A stretch of DNA of 64,000 nucleotides from Arion vulgaris (taxonomy: Eukaryota > Mollusca > Gastropoda > Stylommatophora > Arionidae), in assembly GCA_020796225.1 (NCBI GenBank), contig CM036755.1:78439772-78503771 (forward strand). Reading direction: 5' to 3'. Each line of letters begins with the position of its first letter. Within the stretch, counting starts at the first letter, position 1. The position numbers were made by a program, and so were the translations under genes. The notes beneath the pieces were generated by a model. That model saw only the letters and a list, made by a program, of their open reading frames with translations, was not told where the DNA came from and did no database searches. Positions 24,901-39,900 of the stretch are shown one piece after another.

Positions 24901-27900
24901 CTTCGGATGATCTGTCTGGGTATTGTATATATACTCAGTAACCTGCTTTGATGGTGGCTTTAAATGCAGATCCATCAGTATAGACATGTACCCATTCTTG
25001 GGGATAGGCATCAATGGTTCTTTGAGATGCTATCATAAGGCTGACTGGGTCGGAGCGTTTAGTTGCTTCATCTATCAATTTTTTTTCTAATTTCTGGTGT
25101 ATTCAAGAGTGTATGTGGTGGTAAGTTTGCTATTACTCTCTGCAGCTGTTATCTTGTTTCTGGAAGATGGTATCTGTCTTTGATTTCACTGATGTGGTGG
25201 AGGATTGACTTTTGTTTAATTCTGTTTCTCTGTTGCCACTTCTCAACAAGTAGTTTATTGGGGTGATCTTCATTCATTCTTTTGCTCCTTTCATAAGCTT
25301 CAACAGCAGTTTTGTTCCTACAGCCCAAGAGGTTCCACATTTGTGTGTATTTCACATGCAGCGGTTGGTGTTGACCTCAGTCTTCCACTGATTAGACGTA
25401 AGGCATTGTTCTGTATTCTGTCCAGGGAAACAAGGTTTGTCTTGGAACAAGTTGTTAAAAGAGCACTGTTGTACTCTATTGCAGAGCGGATGTAACCAAG
25501 ATATAAGCCTCTCAGAGTATCTTTGTCTGATCCCCATGTTGTGTCAGCAAGCTTCTTCAATAGCTGTAATCTTCTTAATGCTTTGTTCTTTACATTCAGA
25601 ACATGCTTGTTCAGGTTGAGCTGGCGGTCAAGTGTTACTCCAAGATATGTGGGGTGTTGTTCTCTTAGCAGTTGTCTAAATTCAAGGTGATATTCTGTTA
25701 GGCAACTTTGTTGCTAATAGTTCTTCTTCTTTGGTTGTTCTTTCGACCAACTTTAATCACTCTTTGTGATCTTTGCCAAGAACGTGTATACGTTGCACAT
25801 TGGTTTAGTAGGCCCTAAACGCATAGACTTCTACACATTTAGGACACATGCATCTAATTTCAGTCAAACCTCCTTAGTCGCCTCTTATGACATGCACGGC
25901 AGGTAACAGTGGTTCTATTCTTTACACCCCAAATTTGGGCCCGGTAACCACTCGGGCAGTTGCTAATAGTGAAGATGGTATACACTGTTTTGGCAGTTTC
26001 TCTTTAGTTTCCATGTCTGACAGTAGTCATGGAGTTTTCTTAGGTCTATGTTAAGTTTACATGCTCCACTTTCTACATCCTCATGACTTTGCCAAATAGC
26101 CATGTCGTCTGCATTTTTCAGCCGTAATCTGACTTGCAAGGTCATTGATGTTAATGAAAAAGAGGGTGCAACTTAGGAATGAGCCCTGTGGTAAACCCTC
26201 TTCTAAGACCTCCTTAGAAGAAATTGCATCATTGATTTTGTCTGGATCGTACGGTCAATTAAGAAGTACTTAATCCAGCTGTACAATTTCCCATGTCCAT
26301 CATCTTCATAAGGAGGCCTTTTCTCCATACTCGATCGTAAGCCTGCTGCAAGTCAAGAAGATGGCTACTGTGTGTTTGTTGTTCTGGAAGCTGTCGCGTA
26401 TTCTTTGAGTAAGCCTACGGAGTTGGTCCTCTGTGCAGTTGCCAGATCTAAATCCTGCCTGTTCGTGGCATAGAGTGTTGTGACTTTCAAGAAACCAGTA
26501 GAGACGACAATTTACAATTTTTTCCACTAATTTTCCTAGACATGATGTTAGGGATATTGGTCGGTAGCTTCTGGGTTCACCTGGAGGTTTGGTGTTTTTC
26601 AGGATAGGCATAATATGGGTACTCGTCCAGGCTTTGGGAAACTTTCCATTTCTCCATGTCATATTAATTAGATGGAGAACTGCTTCCTTCCCTATTGAAC
26701 CCAAGTTTAGAAGCATCTCGTTGTGAATCTTATCTGGTCCAGAAGACTTTCTAAGTTTCAATTTCTTTAATGCCTGTTCTAATTCCTGTCTACTAATTTC
26801 TTTCTCAAAAATGGAAGCATTTACTGTTTGAGCTTTTTCTTGTTGCTTCAAGTGGTTCAGGCGCTTTCTGTCTATCTCTGTGAGTTCCCCTGCTCTGTTC
26901 ACTGATGCAAAGTAACGGTTGAAGTGCTCTGCTTTTTTTCTGGTCTTCAATGATTGTTTTCCTTCCATCTATCACTAGTTTGGGATTTGTCTTCCTACTC
27001 ATCCCAGACAGATTGTTGACCAACGCCCAGGTTTTATTTCCATTACGTCTGAAGTCTAGTTTTGAGCATGTGTCTATCCATTTTTCATTTTTAGCCTTCC
27101 TAACTGCACGTTTTACTTTTGCACAAGCTTTATTGTACTGCACTTTTATGTCCAGTGATGGTGTGGACTCTAGTGTTTTTCTTAATGTGCTTCTTTCATA
27201 GATGGTGTCTTGTATGTCTTGGTTTCAAAATGGTTTGTGTGAGTTCCGCTGCCTTGGGATACATAATGATGAGGCTTTCAGAATTACTTTGTTGCTTCTT
27301 CGTTGAAAGTCTCAACACTGCTGGCATCAACTTGTGTAAGCAGAGAGTCAGTTGTTTCTTGGCAAAGTTTCCAATTTGCTTTTTAGAAGTTCCACCATGT
27401 TTTTGCTTTTGACAGGTTCTACTTACAGTTGTTATAGTAGTAAGGAGTGGTTTGTGATCACTTCCGATGTCATCAAGGATTTGAGAATGACAGGATTCTG
27501 TCAAGTCGGATGAGCAGATGGTCAGGTCAGGTCGAGTAAGGGAGAGGTGAGCTCTGTGCAGCAGAGTTGGTGAAGATTCTGCATTCTGTAATACTGATAG
27601 GTTTGTTGTATCACATAGTTCTTCTATTAATTTTCCTGTCCTGTTGTTGTCTGGGTAGCCCAACGTGGAGAGTGTCCATTGAAGTCACCGGCTAAAATAG
27701 TTTTGCGATATTATGTGCTGTGTAGTTCTGGCAGTTTGAGTGTTCTCTGAGGGGGGTTGTAGAAGACCATCATGGAAGGAGGAATACCGAAAAAGAGAAG
27801 AAGATGAAGACCATGGAGAAGATGGATTCAGGATGTAACTGATGGTTTGAACAGCTGCAGAGGTGGGACATCTGGCCTATGAGAGAGGGAAATTCCGGAA

Positions 27901-30900
27901 GACTGTTGGGGTGGCAAAGTTCTGCTCAGGACAAGCTATTTGATGATAACAAGGAAAAAGACAAGATACAAGGTGTGATAGATGACTTGAACATGACAGC
28001 AACTGGATATTCAATATTACTAAAGATGTAAACCTTAATGAATAAAAAAACTAGTAAATAACTTTATATTATTTATATATATATATAACATAAAATCAAT
28101 CTTGAAATACCATTGAAATATAAACTCACTGTTCAGCAATTTTGATGAACTTTGACTTAACAACTTTTGACAGATAAGATAAATCCCCACTATCCAATCG
28201 AATTCCTTGAGCCTGATAACCTAGCTCATGCAGGGCCATTGCAACTGTGCAAAAGTTTGGAAGCCCGCTCCTGAAAGATTGATTAAAGACTGAATGTAAA
28301 TGAATCATTACATTTGAGGAGACATATGACTCTTACTGCATTCATGTCTGACTACTTATAACAGACTTCCGGTTCAAGGTGGAAAACATATCTATCATGT
28401 TTTGCCACCGTTTTCATAAGTTGGCACATATTTTTAACCCTAGCATCACAAGTGACACAATCAGTGATGACTCGTTACAGAATTACTTCATACCACTCCC
28501 TAATCCAGGTAAAGGCCATACAAAAATTCAAGGGTCTCGAATAATAATTATGTGGAATATAAATGGTAAACTACTGGAAAAATCAATTGCAAAGTAGGTA
28601 TCATGCTGCTTTGATCGGTTACATTTCCTTCCACAACCCTTGGAGCGTACTGTCCAAACAGGGAGACATACATCAATGCTGCTGTTTTTGTCCAGGATGT
28701 ATTTACAAGTTTCCATTAACACAGAGAGACTTCAAATAGATCTGAGGAATGCATGCAACAGATTCCCTTTGGATTTATTGATGCTTCAGCTTTTGGAACT
28801 CTAGATATGTTATTTTCTCATTAACTGGATTTCCTCAGCACTATATGAGAGAATGGTGGTGCTTAAGTGTGATAGCTGGACATCTGAACTTACAACAATA
28901 AGCATTGACCTTCCATAAAGGTCACTGTTGTCTCTAGTACTGTTCAATGTGTACTCGACCGAGAATTACAGGTTGAAAGATCATGGAATGTGGAAGAAAT
29001 ATTTCTGTACAAGGATGACATTCTGGTGTTTCAGTTTGGAATATCTTCATTTCACTCTGGGTATGTCCATTAGTGCTCCGTTCTCCTTTGCAATATCTCC
29101 AACAGCGTCCAGCGACTGACCATACCAGTTCGATTTTGATTGATGAGCCTACTCATATATATATTGTGCTGTTCTATTCTGGCCACTCCAATCTTTGAAA
29201 ATCTTGTTTGTGACCACACTCTGAGGCCGTTTAAAATGTCAGCTCTATACATTGGCTAGTCCCCAGATATGGTGGCAAAGCCAGCCAGCTTGTCTGCTCT
29301 CTACATTGTCAATGACACCCATGTGCCCTGGAAGGAAGATAAGTGTGTATCATTATGGAACAGAATGAGAGCTGGTTGTCAGTGAGTTACAATGTAAGCT
29401 AGATCATATCGACTTTATTCGCTGGTGCATCTGAGAAAGGTAGATGTGGCATAGGTATCTTTGAACAACACTATTGTCCATACACTTACAAATGTCAGCT
29501 TGTGCTGACTGCTGTAGAAAAACCAACATATTGAAATACCTGAGAGTGCTTTTTAAAAAAAAAGCTGTGAGTTTCAAGTAGCACATCGACCACACACTAC
29601 AAAACCATAAAAGGGTTGGCAGCGATGGCTGTTGGTCTCTGTAAACAGCCTCTTTCGAGTCTTTTATACGGGGGGTTGGACCTTTAAGCAATTGAGTATG
29701 CTGTAGCAATTCTAACCCTCAACCAGAAAGCTTAAAAAAGATCCAAAATGATTTGCACATCAATTCTTAAATGTACAAGAGACGTGGCAGTAAGGGTAAT
29801 TAGGTTTCTACTTGACAATCCAGTTATTGAAATTGAACTGCAGATATGTCGAGCAAGTGCCTATCTCTATATCAACACTGACAAAGAAAACTCACTTTAT
29901 GGAGAAATAAGAAGAAATAAGACAGCAGACTAGCACAGGGAAAGTCATGGATTAGGCAAGATGTCATTCAACTTGTGTGCATACTGAAGGGTAAAGAGCC
30001 TTATGAAGAATGGACAAATGGCCTGGAAAACGCATGGACCTCCTTTCACATCATTATCACAACTGATAGAAACAGTTTTGGTTTTTTTCTTCCAACCACA
30101 CTCAAATAATTCTTCTAAAGCACCAGTATTTGGTCAATCTAACTTTCTCATTAATTGCAGTTAGTTTGAATTAAGAACTATTGATGTCGATATGATAATA
30201 CTAGCTAAATCATCATAGCAGTCAATACAAACCTGATAACATCATAAGTATCAATTAGAGCCAGAAATCCAGTTGGGAATGCCAAGGCATAGGAAATGAA
30301 TGCTGCCAGTTCACCCTCCACAACTTGGTCGGACAAGAAGTCTACAAGAGAATGTTCAGTATAATAAACAGACAAATTATAAACTGTCTGCAGACAAATT
30401 ATAAACTGTCTCATCATAATCAAGGTGTGCACCCTTTATAGGATGTTGCTCTTCTTGCAGCACATCTGAAATTCACTCTTGTCTCTAGCCAGTTCACCCA
30501 CTTTGTCGATTGTCATATTCATCTACAGACAAATTATAAACTGTCTACAGACAGACAAATTAAATATATTGATTGTCAAATGAAAGTGTCAACAAACAAA
30601 TGAGAATAGACTTCATAGAAATATGGTTAGGCAGGTTGAAATGTCAACAAATAATCATACTGATGGTTCTTGTGACTTGTTTCTTATCTAGTTGCTGGTG
30701 TCCAATTTCACTCATATCATCTTTGACATTTAATACTTTTTTAAAAATCAGCTTTAGTTGGATATCTGTTTGTTTTTACCTTGGTTATTGGTTATTAAAC
30801 TGACGTCATTGCACTCCGGGGAGACCCATAGGTGCTCAGTCTCCCCAACAGATATCGAAGAGTATGCATACTGATGGTTCCTGTGGCTCGCTGATTAAAC

Positions 30901-33900
30901 ACACCTCTCACTCTGCCTCTCAGGCATCCAGTTCGACTTGCACAACGGGTAATTCCAAACTGCTTAAATCGCTTGATTGATTCAACATCGATTTTAGTGT
31001 CCTCATCCAACAGACAGTCGCGAAGAGACCGAAGAACATCCCCTTATCCATCTTCAACTACCCAACAATCGATGCTGTTGATGCAAGCCTGACCGCTCTT
31101 TCATTACCATAAACACCCGCATGCCCAGGACAGTATATCCAGATATCGTAAGTCTCTGGAGGTTAGAAACTTCTATAGACGACATCCACTCATACGAAAC
31201 CTGCCCTTCTGGATCTTGTGAAGCATCGACTGAGAGTCAGATACAACAACGGCCCCAGTAAATGAAGTCTCAGAGACCAATGGAGGGCAGCAGTAATGGC
31301 CTCAACCTCCATCCTTATACTAGAAGTAGTTGTCCTGTATGCCTCACTTTGCTCTGCAACAACCCTACCATGAGCATTAGCCAAGAAACCTCAGCCGGAC
31401 TTACCACGATGAACCGACCCATCGGTATATACAACATCATCATCCCTTGCATTATCTTCTATCAGCTGCTTAACTGCTAGATCAGTCTTCATGTTGCCCC
31501 AATCTCTACATTCTCTTCCAAGAGTCATGCTACCATCTGTTGGGATCCATTTTTCCCCTTTTGGTAGGGTCATAATCATAGTCACCTGGTCAATTGTTCT
31601 CTCAGCCTGAGCCATCCACGACATGCCACGCTTGATTCTCGTGCCTTTAACATCATTAGTGTTCTTGTGTAGTGGATGCCTCTTATCCGCAGTAACCCGC
31701 ATATCTGCCTTGGTTTGGGCGATTGCATGACGGGAGTGTAGTGACAGAAGACCAAGCATATATCTCATCTTCACAATGGGGGTATTTCTAGTGCAGCCCA
31801 AGACTATACGCATACCTTTATTCTGAACCCTTTCGAGCCATTCACATTGTGATCTTGATATCGTAAGAATGCAGAGTCCGTAACCTACCACGGAAATAAC
31901 CAGTCGATCAAACAAAAGGACAAGTAGTCTCTGCTCAGTGTGTGCGGCTACCATAACTTTGAGAGAAGCAAGACCATGCTTGAAACGCTGTATCGTCTGT
32001 TCAACATGGTGTTTGAAAGATAGACTACGATGAAAGGTTATTCCAAGATAACGCAGCCTGTCTCTGCGCTCGATGATATGTTCATCAAAGATTACACGGG
32101 GTAGATCAGCCTTGACTATGTGATTGTTCAACGCGTACCACAACATACACGCTTTTTCAGTATTGACCTGAGAGCGAGACTCTCTACAGTACTCTACACC
32201 AACCTGAGATGGTATGCAATGTTTTCTGAATGTGCCCAACCATCTCGCTGTCTAACCCAGTCCTATATACTAAGATATCATCTGCAAATGTCAATGCTTC
32301 TTTAATGGAGAGAACCGTTGCACTACGTTTAGGAACATGGACTTCCACGAGTGCTTCAGTTTCAAATATCTTCATTGCACTCTGGACATGTCCATAGGTG
32401 CTCCGATCTCCTTCGCAATATCTCCAACAGCATCAAGCGACTGAATACACAACATCTGATGACAAGACCACATCTCCAATATAGAAGTCCTGGCATTCCA
32501 AGCATGTACACTTTGCTGAGTCAGCGACGCCTGAGATGGCTGGAACACATGTTCCTTATGAGCGATGATAGAATTCCAATGAACATTCTATAAGGTCAAC
32601 TCGGAATTGGTACTAGACAGCATGGGAGCCCATTATTACGCTTCACTGACACCTGCAAGCGTGATCTAACTTCATGCGGCATAGACAAAGAATACTGGGA
32701 GCGGCTGGCCAAAGACAGGCAAGCATGGCGAGCGGCAACTCAAAAAGAAAAGAAGAAAAACATCGTCCCATGTGAAGGCAAAAGAGAACACAGAGAGAAC
32801 ACCCCATTGATACCTATCCCAAGAATGGATACATGTCTATACTGATGGATCTGCATTTAAAGCCACCATCAAAGCAGGTTACGGAGCATATATACAATAC
32901 CCAGACAGATCATCCGAAGAGCTGTTTGGTGCATGTGGGGAGATATGCTCCAATTATGAGGCTGAAATTCATGCGATAGAAGCAGCGTTGTACCACCTGA
33001 AGACTGTTTTCGATGCCTTTCCATCAAAGGCACAAAACATAATTATCTTCACAGACTCAATGTCTGCCCTTCAAGCCCTAGAGGATGGTGGACATTGTAA
33101 ATCTGAACTATCCCATATAGCCCTAGATATTGACAGACTTATTACATCACATGACATCAAAATAACCATGCAGTGGATCCCTGGACATTCAAACACACCT
33201 GGAAATGACAAAGCAGATAGGCTAGCCAAGAAAGGGTCAACACAGGAACAACCAATCACAGCAACAACTCTCCATACAGCAAAGCAAATCCTAATGACAA
33301 CAAATAAGGAAATTTGGCTGAACAGATGGGCCATGGGAAACACAGGAAGAGATGTGTACACCCATATGGCCAGCCCTAACCTTAATGACAACATCAACCA
33401 CCTTACAAGAAGAGATCAGAGCACCATTTTTAGACTCGAACCCAACACATAACACTTAATAATCACTTGAACAGAATTCATCCACAACACACTCCAGAGT
33501 GCCAACTGTGTGCACATCATCATGAAACCGTTCACCACCACCTCTTCAAGTGTCAAGCACTAGAAGACATCAGAAAGACCCTCCTTCCTCCAAGGCCAGA
33601 TAAATGGAACACACTATACGGAACAAAAGAACAACTTACAGACACATGCAGATACCACTACATAGCATTGGGCCCAAGGGCAAAAGCTCAAGTGCCGCTG
33701 GATCATTGAAGAAGAAGAAGAAGAAGAGAACATCCTATATATCAGCTCCAGTTTCCAGTTTTACCTGCAACAATTGTGGCAAGGAGTGCCACTCCAGAAT
33801 AGACCATTACAACCACAAGAAATGTTGTGATTCAGCGAAGAATATACTACGTGATGCAAGACCTGTCTCCTGAGACAAAGAGGTCAATATTTTAGCCATT

Positions 33901-36900
33901 TATATATGTTTTAGTAAAATGTTGATCTAGATCACAGATTCCCAAACTTTCTCTGCCCACCGCCCACTTTGCATGACATAAACTTTGTAACACACCCCCA
34001 AATAATAGTTTGCCAACGCCCATTTGATGTAATGAAAAGGAACAGTGCCCATGAAAGATCTGGATTTTTTGAATTTTCATAGAGCAAATACGTTGGTTAG
34101 CTCTGTCCAGTTCTAAAAAATACCTCGTGCAAAAGTTGTGCATGCCGTAACGACGTAATGATCGGTAATCACAAATAGAGAATATTCTGAATCTGAATCA
34201 ATGTCATTTGCAGAACCTGTTTCTTCACTAAATTGTTCGATATTGATAGTGCTCAGCTGTTTCAACTATTGTCTCTCAACTTTATGACCTGGGTGGACGG
34301 AGGGAAGCAGCGGTGTTCGCATCCATCGACAATCGTAATTCATCGTAACTAATAACGCAAATCGTTGTAAACACTAGAACTAGCATCGTATATTTTCTCA
34401 CGCAAATCTTGAATTAATTATATATCAATCCTATTTATCCACGATCTCATCGGCAAATTTTCCTTCAACTGAATTCATTGCAATCACAACAAGTTTTCCA
34501 GAAATTAGAAGGACTTTTCAAAAATTCACCTATCGAAACCAATAACATTAGAAACACGAGACTTCTAAAATGATAGTAGCCATTATCGCAATGACATCAG
34601 GGCTAAATTTAGCGTGTCTATTCGCAAGGAAAGATATAGAAAAACGATTTAAAAGGTATATACCGCCGAGGTAACGGCGCTATGGGTTTATACTGATAAC
34701 GGCGATTTGGCGCTCCAGGAATAAGAGGGTTAATATTTTTAACACATCAGTCAAATAAAAGTTATACAAGGATAAATATTAAATTAATAACACAAAGAGA
34801 TATCAAACGAACAATGCGTGAAAGAAACTGAAATGAATTAAACAATCAAAAGTTAGTTGGCTATATGAAAGTCAATTATATGCTAGATTACACGTAACCC
34901 TAAAACAAGCAGATGCAACTCAAACAATTGGTTCCAACCAAAAATGGATGCAAGTGTAAATGGATTACATTTTGCAGATGTTAAGTGCAATGCATGTCTT
35001 CAGTTGCACTAATTATTAATCACATTTTATAACATACTTGTTAAGGTGCAATCAGTGGGCCTGTTCTTCCTTCCAACAAAGAAGCTCAGAATACATTCTG
35101 AGAAATTATGTTTTATTAAAAGATAACAATTGGGGCATGAGTTTTTCATTCTATTTATATTACTCAACATTGAAATATGGCTAGAAAAATAGTCAATCAT
35201 TGCTTGGTTCATCATTTATTTTAGCCAAAAATAAAACCAAAGACCACAGTTTCTACATACCAATCACAGAATGTAACTCCTGTTGATATTTCAAGCATAA
35301 ATCAACAAAATCTGACTGCCTTTCACCATCAGCTGACATCAAAAACTGGAAAAAGAAAAATAATCATAATTTAACGTTAAGCTTTAGAGAAACAACAAAA
35401 CAAATATATAGAGAGATGGAAATGATAGCAAGATTAAAAGTTTGTTTAATCGAATATACTTTAATATATCTTATATCTCGGTCCTATGAATACACAGATG
35501 ATGACTGAAGTGAAAAAGAACAGGAATGGTAAACAGTATATTAAATGACATGAGCAAGTTAATAACATCTTTACATATAACACATAAGCTAAAGATGAAC
35601 ATGTGCTATATTTACTTGGTATTTTTGTATGGTTCAGAAACATGGACAATGATCAAGCATTTGAAATAGATAATTAATGTCATTGAGATGTGGATAAACA
35701 GAATAATAGGTGTATTTTATGAAAGGAAAAACATAGAAATAAAGAAGTTCTAGAAAAACTAGTAATGAAGAAAAAATTATTACAGATGACACATTTATCA
35801 AAACCTTATTAGAGTGGAAAGTTGATACATGACAAACAAGAGGAAGATGAACAAATTAGATGTGGAAGAGAGCAACAGAAAGGCAAGAGACAAGAGATGT
35901 TGGAGGTCCATTGCAGTCACCCTTTGATGTGGAGACTCTTGGATGGGTAGGGAGGTGGCATTTATTTTTTGTATTGCTCCTAATGTAAAAAAAGAAACAA
36001 GTAAAAGACCTGGAGATCATTTTTTCAGCAAATGGAAGAATAACTAATGAAATTCAATACAGATGCAACAAAGCAAATCAAATGATAGGACAAATGGCGC
36101 CAATGTTAAGATGCAAACATGTCACCATGAACACAAAAAGAGCAATGTTCAACACAATCTTTCACCCACATTATGTTACCAGTGCCAAACCTGGACATTG
36201 ACAACAAATGATAGACGAAAACTAGTCACGACAGAGATGAAGTGTCTACGCAGAATGCTGGGTGTAACAAGAAGAGACCGGTTGAGAAATGAAGACATCA
36301 GGAAAAAGTGGGTACAACATTAGTACTAGACTTCATCAAGAAACAACATATTAAATGGTTGGCCACGTAAGCAGATTACCAACAGACAGTGCACCTCAAA
36401 GAGCAATGCTGCTCCGATACAATGGGTACAAAGCAAAAGGCCGCCATGCAAAGATGGACCTCAGAGACAACGAAAGAGACTATCTACGAGGCGCATACAA
36501 GGGCCCGTTTTAGAAATCTCTTCTTGACCTGACGCTGTGAGGCAAACAGGATTCGAGAAAGAAGAAGAAGTAAAAAAAACAACTTTAAAACAATAAAAAG
36601 TATTATACTACAAATAATTGTTAAATTACAATAGACTGTACAATTTTAAAAATATTTTTACACAGTAGTAGTGTATTGTATTATTATTATTCATCCCCAT
36701 TAAATCCTAATTATCTCTGTTTGTTAACTATAGACAGTTAACTGTTTAACAAAATTAAGAAAGAAAAATTAAACAGAACCAACAAATTCAGTAAAGGGCA
36801 CAAAAAATAGACAAACAATGGAAAATGAATAAACCACAAATTAGCGAAATAATGTAGGACAATGTACAAACAGGAAACTGACCCTAAATTTTACATCTTG

Positions 36901-39900
36901 TAAATTAATGAATGCTGTTACAAAAGCATGAGCATGTGTCCCTTTGACTGGGATACCAAACAATTTTCCTGCCAGGACATTACTTGTTCCATCAAAACCT
37001 GAATGGACATTTTTTTTTTAAAGTTGAAAAACTTTCAGGTAACTTTCTTTAAAAAAAACTGTCAAATGTTATTCTAAGACATTTAATTAAGATTTAATTA
37101 AATCATAGTATTTGAAGGTGAGCTGGTAAATTCTCTTCCTCCCTGTCTTAACTAGTTCCAACATGGAGCTTGATAGAATTTTACATCTGAATTGACACAG
37201 TATGTTTGTACTTTGATAGTCCCTATACTTTGAATTATGAGTCCTGTACTCAGATGAATGGTTATTGATCTGATCTAGAGTCAGAGTTTTAGACTTAATC
37301 CACAAAATGAGAAATGTCTGCAATCAAATCAAGTGTGCCTTCTCTAGAGGTCCAATTATGGGATCCAGTGTTTCTAACTAACACCAATGTAATGGTGACC
37401 ATCTAGAGCTAAAAACCCTGTTTTCAGTCTCAATGAAATAGGTGTCTAGTCCTGTCGAAGATGAATGGTGACCATCTAGAGCTAAAAACCCTGTTTTCGG
37501 TCTCGGTGAAATAGGTGTCTAGTCCTGTCGAAGATGAATGGTGACCATCTAGAGCTAAAAACCCTGTTTTCGGCTCGGTGAAATAGGTGTCTAGTCCTGT
37601 CGAAGATGAATGGTGACCATCTAGAGCTAAATACCCTGTTTTCGGTCTCGGTGAAATAGGTGTCTAGTCCTATCGAAGATGAATGGTGGCCATCTAGAGC
37701 TAAAAACCCTGTTTTCAGTCTCAATGAAATAGGTGTCTAGTCCTGTCGAAGATGAATGGTGACCATCTAGAGCTAAAAACCCTGTTTTCGGTCTAGGTGA
37801 AATAGGTGTCTAGTCCTGTCGAAGATGAATGGTGACCATCTAGAGCTAAAAACCCTGTTTTCGGTCTCGATGAAACAGGTGTCTTAGTCGGTCGAAGATG
37901 AATGGTGACCATCTAGAGCTAAAAACCCTGTTTTCGGTCTCGATGAAACAGGTGTCTTAGTCCGGTCGAAGATGAATCACAAAATGTAGATCCAGTGTTC
38001 AAGTTGAGCACATAATAAAATCCTTGGCAGTTGAAAATCAAGAGTAGATTCATCACTCAACATTGAACTGGTACGGTTAGTCATTGGACGATGTTGGAGA
38101 TATTACGAAGGAGATCGGAGCACCTCTGGACATGTCCGGAGTGCAATGAAGATATTCCAAACTGAAAAGCAGGTTGGATAGTCACTGCCAGGATAAAAAT
38201 AGCAGCAATAAAAAATATACCTATAAGTTTTCACCATCCTCAAATTACATCGGGGACACTCGGTTGAACTTAGTTTGTGCACTGTCGTTGAGATCTTTGT
38301 TTAAAAAAGATATTCGAGCACATATGATTATTCAAAGAGCAATGATGATGGTCCTACCATGCTAAGAAACTGCATCATATACCTCTTATCCATCTCCAAC
38401 ACTGCAGCTATGAATGTTTTAGATTCAAGTATGCTTTCTCTCATGACCACAAACACCTGTATGCGCATAACAGTAGATCCATGTAAAACCCTGGAGATTA
38501 GAAGTATCTATAGACGCATACCATTCATCTAGACACCACAATTTTGAACCCATAAATACATGGACTCAAGAATTGGGACACAGATAACTGTCCTAGTAAG
38601 TGTGGTCTCTGAGAGCCAGTGCAAGGTGGCAGTAGCAATCTCAAACTTCAATTTGAGTATGTTGATCTGTCTCAACTATTTCAGGTACCTTTTTGACAAT
38701 GGAAATGTTTTTGGTGTCAATTTCTTCCTGAGGAAGAGCTTACTGGTCACTTTCTGTTCATATTGGAAGACATCCAGTTAGGTAGGATTTTTTTCAAGTG
38801 CAAAATTACTTTCATCTACTTGTAATTTTACATTTTCCTAATTATTTGACAGTGGTTGCTACCATTTCGGAGAAAATGCAATCCCCAGCTGGATGTCCAT
38901 TACTGATTATGCCAGTGCAGTATGCATTATGCTTCTTACTGTGGGCAAGTTAACTGCAAAACTCCAGGAAATAAAATCATCCACACAGAGAGCTCTGGAG
39001 ATGTTCTTACATAGTTTCTCTCTAATATCAGTGATGAATACACTGAATAGAATCATTCACTTCTGTGAAGATGAATACACTGAGTAGAAGCATTCACTTC
39101 TGTGAAGATGAATACACTGAGTAGAATCATTCACTTCTGTGAAGATGAATACACTGAATAGAATCATTCACTTCTGTGAAGATGAATACACTGAGTAGAA
39201 GCATTCACTTCTGTGAAGATGAATACACTGAGTAGAATCATTCACTTCTGTGAAGATGAATACACTGAATAGAATCATTCACTTCTGTGAAGATGAATAC
39301 ACTGAATACAATCATTCACTTCTGTGAAGATAAATACACTGAATACAATCATTCACTTCTGTGAAGATGAATACACTGAATAGAATCATTCACTTCTGTG
39401 AAAATGATTTCCACTTTCTGTCAAAGTTATAACTACTATCATTTGTACATGATACATCATGGCCTACCTACTACACTAACCTCCAAGATAACAGTACCTG
39501 GATGCTGACAACGCTCCATCTGGACCTTGAGCTCTTCTCAAACCAAACTCCAACAAAATTTTCTCCGGTCCAGCTGCTAATCTAAACCGTGCAGCATTAG
39601 TAGCTACTAAACTGAAACAAATGAGAGATAGTAATTTTGAAATGAATATCATCTTGCTAGTTTAGATAAAATGTCTAGATATTTTAGTTCCTTGTGGATG
39701 TTACCAATCAATCTTTAAATGAGTAGAACTTTGCATAATAATTTTGGTTTCATTACAAACATTTCAAATTTCCAAAATTTTTAGCACCTAATGAGCATAC
39801 AGATTCCATTGAACGAACAGGTTAAAAAAGACGCTGGCGCTGGATAGGACACACTTTGCGAAAACCGGAGGGGGAATATAACAAGAAGGGTCCTTGCCTG

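Noticed and set aside
37482..37724. 80-codon repetitive minus-strand frame ([14 protein letters not shown] repeats)
   Set aside because: By-product of the 73-bp minisatellite, whose period is not a multiple of three.
39033..39402. CRISPR-like array of 37-bp repeats
   Set aside because: Repeats are directly adjacent with no spacers: a minisatellite.
39540..39560. Earlier donor in NAPRT exon 4 after TCAGCATCCAG (GTACTG)
   Set aside because: It would join exon 5 out of frame; the donor at 39480 restores the family sequence YLGGFDG.
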